Shown here: positions 1 through 5,466 of the stretch, in pieces
Layout: each line of letters starts with the position of its first letter
Position numbering within the stretch: the stretch's first letter is position 1
Assembly: GCA_002788555.1 (NCBI GenBank)
Contig: PFRL01000013.1
Coordinates: forward strand, 1 to 11,063
Length of the DNA: 11,063 bases
Direction: 5' to 3'
From: Parcubacteria group bacterium CG_4_9_14_0_2_um_filter_35_11
Lineage (GTDB): Bacteria > Patescibacteriota > Minisyncoccia > Minisyncoccales > GCA-002788555
Notes under the pieces: model-generated
What the model saw: only the letters and a program-made list of their open reading frames with translations
Databases searched by the model: none
What the model was told of the DNA's origin: nothing
Translations under genes and position numbers: made by a program

Positions 1-1
1 T

Positions 2-301
2 GTCTCTGATGGCAAATGGCTTTATAGAGTGGGGATTTTAAAACTTAAAAAAATAGTAGATAGAACTGGTGCGGGTGACGCCTTTGGAAGTGGATTTGTA
101 GCAGGATTAATAAGAGCTACGGGCAACAAGCAACCAGCAACAAGTAAGAATATCGAATTTGCTATTCAGTTAGCTTCCGCCAACGCCACTTCTTGCCTAC
201 AAAAAATGGGAGCAAAAAATGGTCTTTTAAAGAAAAAAGAAAATATTTTCAAATTTGGCAAAGTAAAAATAGAAAAACAACCTTTACAAATTACGAATTA
301 G
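2..301 (+). CDS. PfkB-family carbohydrate kinase, C-terminal fragment (5' end outside window)
   Basis: This is the last third of a ribokinase/PfkB-type sugar kinase, which transfers the ATP gamma-phosphate to a sugar or nucleoside hydroxyl in the cytoplasm. The frame is open from base 2, so the gene starts before the window; the GTG at 29 is internal. Just before it the frame reads VSDGKWLYRV, the typical DG-containing strand. The family signature 2 follows as DRTGAGDAFGSGF, in which the GAGD aspartate is the catalytic base and the glycines form the anion hole. The next helices (AIQLASANATSCLQKMGA) also match the family. An insertion-like loop (ATGNKQPATSK) is encoded by a 7-base tandem repeat at 123-143. 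The last codons and the TAG lie in AT-rich repeat sequence of the kind that fills the following spacer, so the C-terminus looks eroded. The substrate cannot be told from this fragment. Confidence 0.9.
   Translation, partial: VSDGKWLYRVGILKLKKIVDRTGAGDAFGSGFVAGLIRATGNKQPATSKNIEFAIQLASANATSCLQKMGAKNGLLKKKENIFKFGKVKIEKQPLQITN
123..143 (+). repeat. Heptanucleotide tandem repeat, three copies of GCAACMA, inside the sugar kinase gene
   Basis: Three adjacent 7-base units (GCAACAA, GCAACCA, GCAACAA) encode the loop around GNKQPAT between two helices of the PfkB fold. Three units make 21 bases, so the reading frame is kept. It is the same unit length as the repeats in recO and before pilC. Confidence 0.7.
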
Positions 302-358
302 TACAAATATACAAATTAGTAAATTTGTAAAATTATTTGTAATTTGTAGTCATAGTTT
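302..358. repeat. AT-rich spacer with inverted repeat between the sugar kinase and pgk
   Basis: This short spacer consists almost entirely of variants of ACAAATTA/TAATTTGT. ACAAATT at 311-317 pairs perfectly with AATTTGT at 322-328 around a 4-base loop. There is no GC-rich stem, so a classical terminator is unlikely. No clear promoter or Shine-Dalgarno sequence is visible before pgk. Confidence 0.5.
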
Positions 359-1387
359 ATGAGAAGTTTAGACAGAGCTAATGTTAAAAATAAAAAAGTT
401 TTAGTTCGCTGCGATTTCAATTGCCCCCTGGACGAAAAAGGTAATATTTTGGATGATTATGATATTGAAAGGACTATTCCCACCATTGAATATTTAGTTC
501 AAAAACAGGCAAAAGTCATCTTAATGAGTCACCTTGACGAGCCAGAGGGTAGAGTTATAGAAAAACTAAAGCTGACCCCTATCCAGGATCACCTTTTTGA
601 ATATCTGGACTTATCAATATCAAAGGCACCAGACTGTATAGGAGATAATGTACAAAAAATTATTCAGGAAATGCTATCAGGGGAAATATTACTACTGGAA
701 AATTTGAGATTTCACAAAGAAGAAAAGGAGAACAATGAAAATTTTGCCAAGGAATTGGCATCTTTGGGCGATGTTTTTGTCAACGAAGCCTTTGGAGTTT
801 GCCACCGACCCCACGCCTCTATTGTGGGCATACCCAAATATCTTCCCAGTTTTGCTGGTTTTTTGCTTCAAAAAGAAGTAGAAACTCTGACTAATATTCT
901 TGAGAAACCGAGAAGACCATTAATAGCTATTTTGGGAGGAGTTAAAGCCTCTACCAAAATTCCAGCAATAGAAAGATTTTTAAAGATTGCCGATTTTGTA
1001 CTAGTGGGAGGAAAAATAGCTTTAGAAATAAAACTATCTCACAAAAAACTTATTTTGCCGGAGGATTACAATAAGGATTTGGATATAGGGGAAAAAACAA
1101 TTGAAATTTTTAAAAAAATAATTCAAGAAGCAGGAAGTCTTGTCTGGAATGGGCCGATGGGATACTTTGAGAAAGAAGAATTTGAAAAAGGAACAAAAGA
1201 AATAGCGATGGCGATTGCTAATTCAAAAGCTTTTAAGATAGCAGGAGGAGGTGAGACTTCTTTGGCAATATCAAAATATAATCTTAAAGAAAAATTTAAT
1301 TTCATTTCTGTTGGGGGAGGGGCGATGCTGGAATTTTTAGCTGGGGAGAAACTACCAGGCCTTGAGGCGCTCTCGTTTTACCATTAA
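359..1387 (+). CDS. pgk: Phosphoglycerate kinase, short and divergent
   Basis: Phosphoglycerate kinase exchanges phosphate between 1,3-bisphosphoglycerate and ADP in lower glycolysis. Family marks are VRCDFNCPL (residues 16-24), MSHL (56-59), LLLENLRF (111-118), the DVFVNEAFG..HRPH segment (138-152), ILGGVKASTKI (191-201), VWNGPMGYFE (262-271), GGGE (297-299 plus E300 region) and VGGGAMLEFLAGEKLPG (318-334). At 342 residues it is about 50 shorter than the usual 390-400. The loss is in the nucleotide-binding domain, between VGGKIA and the LPxD and DIG segments. In an ungapped alignment with the N-x-x-RI motif of known enzymes, the catalytic arginine (R38/R39 in eukaryotic numbering) is D35. 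The arginine of SHLGRP is E61. R117, R150, K196 and K200 are present. It lies 57 bases after the sugar kinase and 5 bases before dacA, so co-transcription is likely. The family call is firm; normal activity is uncertain. Confidence 0.93.
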   Translation: MRSLDRANVKNKKVLVRCDFNCPLDEKGNILDDYDIERTIPTIEYLVQKQAKVILMSHLDEPEGRVIEKLKLTPIQDHLFEYLDLSISKAPDCIGDNVQKIIQEMLSGEILLLENLRFHKEEKENNENFAKELASLGDVFVNEAFGVCHRPHASIVGIPKYLPSFAGFLLQKEVETLTNILEKPRRPLIAILGGVKASTKIPAIERFLKIADFVLVGGKIALEIKLSHKKLILPEDYNKDLDIGEKTIEIFKKIIQEAGSLVWNGPMGYFEKEEFEKGTKEIAMAIANSKAFKIAGGGETSLAISKYNLKEKFNFISVGGGAMLEFLAGEKLPGLEALSFYH

Positions 1388-1392
1388 TTAAG

Positions 1393-2379
1393 ATGAAAAA
1401 ATCTTTAATTATAGTTATTTTTACTGTCTTTTTAGCTCTAATCCTTTCCTTTTTTATCAGAGGAAAACAAGGGGGGAATTTATCATTAAATTTCAAAGAG
1501 GAAGGAGGAACTTTGCAAGAAGAAGGGGGAAGTGGAGAGCAAAAATTTAAAATACTTGGAAGTATTTCAGAATTTGACAAGACAGATAATGTATTACCGA
1601 TTAGAAATTTGAAAGAACTCTCACCGGACCTAGAAGAAACAGCAGGAATTGCAGTTTTGTTTACCAAAGATAGGAATGGCAGTATTTTGTATCAAAAGAA
1701 TATTGATAAAAGATTGCCTATTGCCAGCTTAACAAAATTAATGACTGCAATGATAGTAATTGATAAATATCCCCTGGAAAAAGAAATAATAGTTTCTCAG
1801 GAAGATGTTTGGACTGAAGGAGAATCAGGAAGATTATCGCCTGGCGAGAAAACCTCCATTAAAAATCTTCTTTACCTTTCTCTTTTAGTTTCGAGCAATG
1901 ATGCCGCCTCAACCCTGGCTCGGGTAATTGGGGAGAAGAAATTTGTAGAATTAATGAATGAAAAAGTAAAGGAAATTGGCCTTTTGAATACCCATTTTGC
2001 TAATTCCCATGGCTTAGATGATAAAGAGAATTTCTCGACCGCCAAGGACCTGGCTATTTTGACTCAGTATTCTCTTGTAAACTATCCTTCTCTCTGGGAA
2101 ATTTTAAAAATAGAGGAAATAGATTTATTTTCTCAAGACCACTTAGGAAGACAAATTTTGCATCATGTTCGAAATACAAATAAATTACTCTCCGAGCCCT
2201 ACGTCTTGGGAGGAAAAACAGGATATACCCAGGAAGCCAAGGATACTATGATTTTGGTATCAAAAGCTCCCGGGAAAGTTGAAGGGAATATAATCCTGGT
2301 GGTTCTTGGTGTTGATAATCGAATTCAAAGGACAAAAACACTTTATGATTGGATTTTAAAAGCTTGGAGATGGGAATAA
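1393..2379 (+). CDS. dacA: Membrane-anchored D-alanyl-D-alanine carboxypeptidase (peptidase S11, PBP5-type)
   Basis: This serine peptidase removes the terminal D-alanine from peptidoglycan pentapeptides outside the membrane, which limits cross-linking. Residues 4-22 form a hydrophobic helix that probably stays as a signal anchor. A flexible Gly/Glu-rich linker (about 24-55, with repeated EEGG) follows. The catalytic domain has all three active-site motifs: SLTK (nucleophile S112, K115), SSN (167-169) and KTG (275-277). The family segment THFANSHGLDD is at 200-210. The protein ends soon after the catalytic domain, so the C-terminal beta domain of E. coli PBP5 is absent, as in many short S11 enzymes. 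It starts 5 bases after the pgk stop and is the only gene here without T directly before its ATG. The next gene, mraY, makes the lipid carrier of the same pathway. Confidence 0.93.
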   Translation: MKKSLIIVIFTVFLALILSFFIRGKQGGNLSLNFKEEGGTLQEEGGSGEQKFKILGSISEFDKTDNVLPIRNLKELSPDLEETAGIAVLFTKDRNGSILYQKNIDKRLPIASLTKLMTAMIVIDKYPLEKEIIVSQEDVWTEGESGRLSPGEKTSIKNLLYLSLLVSSNDAASTLARVIGEKKFVELMNEKVKEIGLLNTHFANSHGLDDKENFSTAKDLAILTQYSLVNYPSLWEILKIEEIDLFSQDHLGRQILHHVRNTNKLLSEPYVLGGKTGYTQEAKDTMILVSKAPGKVEGNIILVVLGVDNRIQRTKTLYDWILKAWRWE

Positions 2380-2390
2380 AATGACGTTCC

Positions 2391-2474
2391 CTCCGCCGCA
2401 AGCGTCGGTGTTTCCGTCTCCTCGTCTTTAACTACACCTTCGGCGGAGCGACGCTGTACCCTTGGTGCAAGCGT
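2391..2474. repeat. GC-rich structured spacer between dacA and mraY
   Basis: This GC-rich island lies in an otherwise AT-rich region. CTCCGCCG (2391-2398) is complementary to CGGCGGAG (2441-2448). AGCGTCG (2401-2407) is complementary to CGACGCT (2449-2455). The arms come in the order A-B-A'-B', which as RNA could form a pseudoknot or two alternative hairpins. GGTGT (2407-2411) can also pair with ACACC (2434-2438). GCAAGCGT occurs twice (2398-2405 and 2467-2474). There is no T-run, so a simple terminator is not supported. Confidence 0.5.
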
Positions 2475-2520
2475 TGAGGTATCAGCTAAAGCCGAGAATA
2501 AAAACTTAAAATTAATTTCT

Positions 2521-3585
2521 ATGGAAACCATTGCTATAAATGTTATCAAGATTTTTTTCTTATCAGTAGTGGCTAGTGCTTTGGCGGTAGCTTTTACTCC
2601 TGCCTTAACTAATTTTTTATATCGCCATAAACTTTGGAAGAAAAATGCCAGGAAGAAAGCCATTGATGGCGAAAAAGCAGAAATCTTTTATAATTTTCAT
2701 CACAAAAGAGAAACCAACTGTCCTCGCTTCGGAGGGCTTTTAATTTGGGGAACAGCATTAGCAGTGGCTTTTATCTTTTGGTTTTTTTCAGAAATTTGTC
2801 CTGGATCTTTTTGGTGCCAAAAGTTGAACTTTTTCTCAAGGTCTCAAACTTGGTTACCAATGTTTGCTTTGGTAGCAGCAGCGATTTTAGGTCTTGTCGA
2901 TGATATTTTACAAGTCAAGGGTAAAGGAAAGTATGTTGCTGGCGGTCTTACTTTTTGGCAAAGATTTATAGTGGTTTCTTTGATTGGCCTAGCTGGTGGT
3001 TGGTGGTTTTATTCTAAACTTGAGTTTGAAACTCTTCACATCCCTGGGAACGGAGATTTTTTTATTGGGCCTTTTTATATTTTACTTTTTATTATTGTCA
3101 ACCTTGCCTGCTGGTCAGGAGGAGTGATAGACGGACTGGACGGTCTTGCTGGCGGGACTTTTGCTTCGATTTTTGCTGCTTTTGGGATAATTGCTTTTGC
3201 TAGAAATCAGATTGACCTTGCTGCTTTTTGCGGCGTGATTACCGGAACAATTTTATCCTTTTTGTGGTTTAATATCCCGCCAGCGAGGTTCTATATGGGA
3301 GAGACAGGAAGTTTAGCTTTGACCTCTGCCTTAGCAGTGGTCGCATTTTTAACTGATTCGGTCTTAGTTTTACCAATAATCGGAGGGCTTTTAGTTATTG
3401 AGGCGGGTTCAGTTATCTTACAACTTTTATCCAAAAGAATTTTAAAAAAGAAAATCTTGCTTTCTTCGCCAATTCATCATCACCTGGAGGCTTTGGGCTG
3501 GCCCTCTCATAAAATCACAATGAGATTTTGGATAATCGGTGTGGTTTTAGCAATTATAGGAGTAGCTATAAGATTATTAGGATAA
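2521..3585 (+). CDS. mraY: Phospho-N-acetylmuramoyl-pentapeptide-transferase (lipid I synthase)
   Basis: MraY is a polytopic membrane enzyme that moves phospho-MurNAc-pentapeptide from UDP to undecaprenyl phosphate, the first membrane step of peptidoglycan synthesis. The length of 354 residues is typical. Motifs in order are CPRFGGLLI (67-75, matching PTMGG), LVDDILQ with the DD pair at 127-128, IDGLDGLAGG (203-212), YMGETGSLAL (258-267), and the MraY-specific PIHHHLEALGW (317-327) with KITMRFWII (331-339). About ten hydrophobic helices are visible. Two active-site positions differ from the usual: the aspartate of MGD is E261, and the asparagine three residues before DGLDG is G201. The HHH and GW..RFW motifs favour MraY over WecA-type relatives. 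The ATG at 2521 is preceded by TTTCT, with no Shine-Dalgarno sequence. The last 20 codons are repeated downstream at 3737-3796. Confidence 0.9.
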   Translation: METIAINVIKIFFLSVVASALAVAFTPALTNFLYRHKLWKKNARKKAIDGEKAEIFYNFHHKRETNCPRFGGLLIWGTALAVAFIFWFFSEICPGSFWCQKLNFFSRSQTWLPMFALVAAAILGLVDDILQVKGKGKYVAGGLTFWQRFIVVSLIGLAGGWWFYSKLEFETLHIPGNGDFFIGPFYILLFIIVNLACWSGGVIDGLDGLAGGTFASIFAAFGIIAFARNQIDLAAFCGVITGTILSFLWFNIPPARFYMGETGSLALTSALAVVAFLTDSVLVLPIIGGLLVIEAGSVILQLLSKRILKKKILLSSPIHHHLEALGWPSHKITMRFWIIGVVLAIIGVAIRLLG

Positions 3586-3620
3586 TAAACCCTCTTCTAT
3601 TTAAGAGATGTTATATTAGA

Positions 3621-3747
3621 ATTATCCAAAATTGGGAAAGGGGTCGGGGAAACTGGAGTTTCTCCGTGTAGCGTGGTCTCCAAAATTGCTTCGCAATTTT
3701 GGAGTAATACCAGGGGTTTTAAGGAGCGGAGCGACATTTTGGATAAT
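3621..3747. repeat. Nested inverted repeats downstream of mraY
   Basis: ATTATCCAAAAT (3621-3632) is the exact reverse complement of ATTTTGGATAAT (3736-3747), and the same 12-mer also lies inside the mraY tail (3525-3536). Between these arms are two hairpins. In one, GGGGAAAC (3646-3653) pairs with GTTTCTCC (3658-3665), with one G-U pair. In the other, CTCCAAAATTGC (3678-3689) pairs perfectly with GCAATTTTGGAG (3693-3704) around a 3-base loop. No T-run follows either one. No gene is visible here. Confidence 0.65.
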
Positions 3748-3796
3748 CGGTGTGGTCCTGGCAATTATAGGCGTGGCTATTAGACTATTAGGATAA
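3737..3796 (+). pseudogene. Second copy of the mraY 3' end (last 19 codons plus stop)
   Basis: Bases 3737-3796 match the end of mraY (3526-3585) at 53 of 60 positions without gaps. In register, all seven differences are synonymous (GTT/GTC, TTA/CTG, GGA/GGC, GTA/GTG, ATA/ATT, TTA/CTA). The encoded 19 residues and the TAA are therefore identical. Six of the seven changes run from A/T in the real gene to G/C in this copy. The match begins one base earlier (A at 3525 and 3736) and ends at the stop codon. Nothing resembling the rest of mraY precedes it. It is a remnant, not a gene: a leftover of gene replacement, a partial duplication, or an assembly join of two strains. Confidence 0.8.
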
Positions 3797-3805
3797 GTTA
3801 ATATA

Positions 3806-3889
3806 ATTAGTAAGATTGGTAATCTTGGTAATTTTGGTAGAGGCTTTACTAAGTCAACCAAGAATACCAAAAATACCATTTTTACTAAT
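3806..3889. terminator. Probable bidirectional terminator between the convergent mraY and 3D-protein genes
   Basis: A long imperfect inverted repeat lies between the two convergent transcripts. The arms run from ATTAGTAA (3806-3813) to TTACTAAT (3882-3889). They contain GGTAAT-type units on the left (three 9-base repeats at about 3815-3840) and TACCAA/ATACCA on the right, around a loop near 3841-3856. The right arm overlaps the stop codon of the minus-strand gene. The stem is A/T-rich, so termination is inferred from position and symmetry. Confidence 0.5.
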
Positions 3890-4460
3890 CCAGTATTTCT
3901 ATTTCAGTATATTTTTTCCCAAAATTTATTGCCTCTTCATAACTTGACATCCAAATATCAACTCTATACCAAAACCTTTTTGCCATCCTATCTTCCACCA
4001 CAAAAATTTTATCTCCAAAGAGTTTGGGAATTTTTATTTTTGAGCCAAAGGGTAAAAAGTTCGCGGCCACAATACCATTCCCGACATAACTTCCGGAGGC
4101 AGTTCTAAAAGGGCTTCCATCGCATTCAAGGAAATTAGAAGAATAGGCAGTGACTATTACCTTAATTTTTTTCTTGACTTTAATCAAGTTTCCTCTCTTA
4201 AGATTGGTCAAATTCGGCTTTAAATTTAAAAGGGTATCGTTACCCTCCAAAAGATAACCCTCTTTTCCAAAAAACTTGCCTGATTCTGTCTTTTCTTTGA
4301 GGGAAATTTGGATGTTTTTAACTGGAATTTTCCTTTCTTGCCCCGGCTTATTTATCACTTTTGGCTGTAATGAATGAATCCCAAAAGAAAAAACCAGCAA
4401 AAACGAAACTAATTTTTCCCGAGAAAAATTTTTGGTCAAATTTTCTAAGAAATTAGCCAT
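3885..4460 (-). CDS. 3D-domain protein, membrane-anchored or secreted, probably wall-active
   Basis: This 191-residue protein has an N-terminal hydrophobic segment (about 17-31) that would act as a signal peptide or anchor. A charged region of about 65 residues follows, then a 3D domain, a double-psi beta barrel named for three conserved aspartates. The domain starts at KVIVTAYSS (100-108). It shows D114 in the LECDGSP stretch, TASG (120-123), GIVAANFLPFGSKIKIP (129-145), VVEDRM with D157, and RVDIW with D168. 3D domains occur in the catalytic part of MltA-type lytic transglycosylases and at the end of YabE/YocH-like and Rpf-like wall proteins, so wall cleavage or remodelling is likely but not shown. 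It is convergent to mraY and divergent from recO. It is the only gene with both a clear promoter and a Shine-Dalgarno-like AGGGG (4472-4476), 11 bases before ATG. Confidence 0.85.
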   Translation of the reverse strand: MANFLENLTKNFSREKLVSFLLVFSFGIHSLQPKVINKPGQERKIPVKNIQISLKEKTESGKFFGKEGYLLEGNDTLLNLKPNLTNLKRGNLIKVKKKIKVIVTAYSSNFLECDGSPFRTASGSYVGNGIVAANFLPFGSKIKIPKLFGDKIFVVEDRMAKRFWYRVDIWMSSYEEAINFGKKYTEIEILD

Positions 4461-4515
4461 AAATTAAAAAGCCCCTTTTGGGACAATTTAAGATTTGGAA
4501 AAATAAAGCAGGAAG

Positions 4516-4543
4516 AGTATACTGAAATAAATAGGATTGTCAA
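4516..4543 (-). promoter_or_regulatory. Near-consensus sigma-70 promoter for the 3D-domain gene
   Basis: Read on the minus strand, there is a perfect -35 box TTGACA (4538-4543), a 16-base spacer and a -10 box TATACT (4516-4521). Transcription would begin near 4509, giving a leader of about 48 bases. That leader contains AAAAGGGGCTTTTT, whose AAAAG and CTTTT arms could fold and cover the AGGGG ribosome-binding sequence. The -35 box touches the start of the 15-base inverted repeat at 4543. Confidence 0.75.
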
Positions 4544-4613
4544 CCCCCACACCAATTAGATACAAATTTCATTTTTATTTGTGCGAAGCGCAGTACCAAA
4601 TTGGTGTGGGGGT
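4543..4613. repeat. 15-bp perfect inverted repeat between divergent 3D-protein and recO genes
   Basis: ACCCCCACACCAATT (4543-4557) is the exact reverse complement of AATTGGTGTGGGGGT (4599-4613). The 41 bases between them contain a second stem, ACAAAT (4562-4567) with ATTTGT (4577-4582), and a small GCGAAGCGC hairpin. The GC-rich tips stand out from the surrounding sequence. One arm touches the -35 box of the minus-strand promoter. It may be a cruciform or operator, an RNA element in the recO leader, or a small non-autonomous mobile element. No clear target duplication is seen. Confidence 0.7.
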
Positions 4614-4673
4614 AAAGCTCCATTTATTATTTTGATTACCAAAATATCTCTAAGGAATTCGTAGATAAAGTTT

Positions 4674-5450
4674 ATGGAATATAAAACCTTCAAAACAGAG
4701 GCAGTTGTTCTCGGAGAAAAGGAATTTACTGGTCAAGATAAAATTTTTTCAGTTTTTACAAAAAACTATGGGAAAATAGAAATCTTGGCAAAGAGCGTCC
4801 GTAAGATAGAAGCAAAACTTCAAGGAGGGCTTCAAATATTAAATCATCTTTCTTTAGAATTTGTTAAAGGGAAGAACTTTAATATCATTACCGATGCTAT
4901 CATAAAAAATGAATTTTTAGAGATTAAATCTTCAGCAATAAAATTCCGCGCTTCTAGCTATGTCTGTAATCTCTTAGATAAATTAGTAAAGGGCGAAGAG
5001 AAAGACGAAAGAATATGGTACTTACTTTTAGAAACATTGAGCCAGGTTAGTCAGTTACCAGTTACCAGTTACCAGTTACCAGTTACTGTTCGTTATTTTG
5101 AATGGAATCTTTTATCATGCCTTGGATTTAAACCCGAACTCTATTTTTGCTTAAATTGTCAAGAAAAGATTCAAAAAGGCAATTTTTTCTTTTCTTCAAG
5201 AGATGGTGGGATTTTGTGCCAAAAATGTAAAATCCAAAACGATAAGTCCTTATCAAAAGGTCAAAAAACCACCCCACATATCAAAGAGGTTTCCAAGGAT
5301 GCTATTAAAATTTTAAGATTAATTCTGAGCCAAAATCAAAAAATTTTGAAACGAATAAAGACCAATCCTGCTCTTTTGGAAGAATTAAAGGAATTATCTA
5401 AAATGTTTCTCCAGTATATTGCAGAAGAAGAATTATCTGTGGTATTATAA
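4674..5450 (+). CDS. recO: DNA repair protein RecO
   Basis: RecO anneals single strands and, with RecR, helps load RecA on SSB-coated DNA in RecF-type recombinational repair. The N-terminal OB-fold (about 1-80) opens with YKTFKTEAVVLGEKEFTGQDKI and has the family GKIEILAKSVRK segment. The helical C-terminal part has a zinc-finger pattern: C159 and C162 (CLNC), then C182 and C185 (CQKC). The length of 258 residues is typical. Residues 127-138 (QLPVTSYQLPVT) are encoded by five tandem copies of CAGTTAC and form an extra loop before the conserved YFEWNLLSCLGF helix. The ATG at 4674 follows GTTT; an AAGGA sits 17 bases upstream, too far to serve as a normal ribosome-binding site. The histidine kinase starts 16 bases after the stop, so the two may share a transcript. 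Confidence 0.88.
   Translation: MEYKTFKTEAVVLGEKEFTGQDKIFSVFTKNYGKIEILAKSVRKIEAKLQGGLQILNHLSLEFVKGKNFNIITDAIIKNEFLEIKSSAIKFRASSYVCNLLDKLVKGEEKDERIWYLLLETLSQVSQLPVTSYQLPVTVRYFEWNLLSCLGFKPELYFCLNCQEKIQKGNFFFSSRDGGILCQKCKIQNDKSLSKGQKTTPHIKEVSKDAIKILRLILSQNQKILKRIKTNPALLEELKELSKMFLQYIAEEELSVVL
5052..5086 (+). repeat. Heptanucleotide tandem repeat, five exact copies of CAGTTAC, inside recO
   Basis: Five identical 7-base units run head to tail in the coding frame. Seven is not a multiple of three, so gain or loss of one unit by slippage would shift the recO frame, whereas changes of three units would be tolerated. In the current state the frame is open through the zinc finger and beyond. Confidence 0.9.
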
Positions 5451-5466
5451 TAAATAACCACATTAT

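Noticed and set aside
2343..2663. Open frame of 106 codons on the minus strand across the dacA-mraY junction
   Set aside because: It overlaps the ends of two clear genes and the GC-rich palindromic island, and shows no family resemblance.
3678..3720. Rho-independent terminator for mraY at the 12-bp hairpin
   Set aside because: The stem is perfect but no T-run follows it directly; the better terminator candidate is the larger inverted repeat at 3806-3889.
3622..3879. Open frame of 85 codons on the minus strand downstream of mraY
   Set aside because: It reads through hairpins, the mraY tail copy and the 9-base repeats; the product is low-complexity Leu/Pro/Thr with no recognisable domain, and no start signal is visible.
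4543..4613. Insertion sequence remnant
   Set aside because: Terminal inverted repeats are present, but there is no transposase fragment and no target duplication, so only an inverted repeat is reported.
5052..5086. CRISPR array
   Set aside because: The units are 7 bases with no spacers and lie within recO; no cas gene is present.
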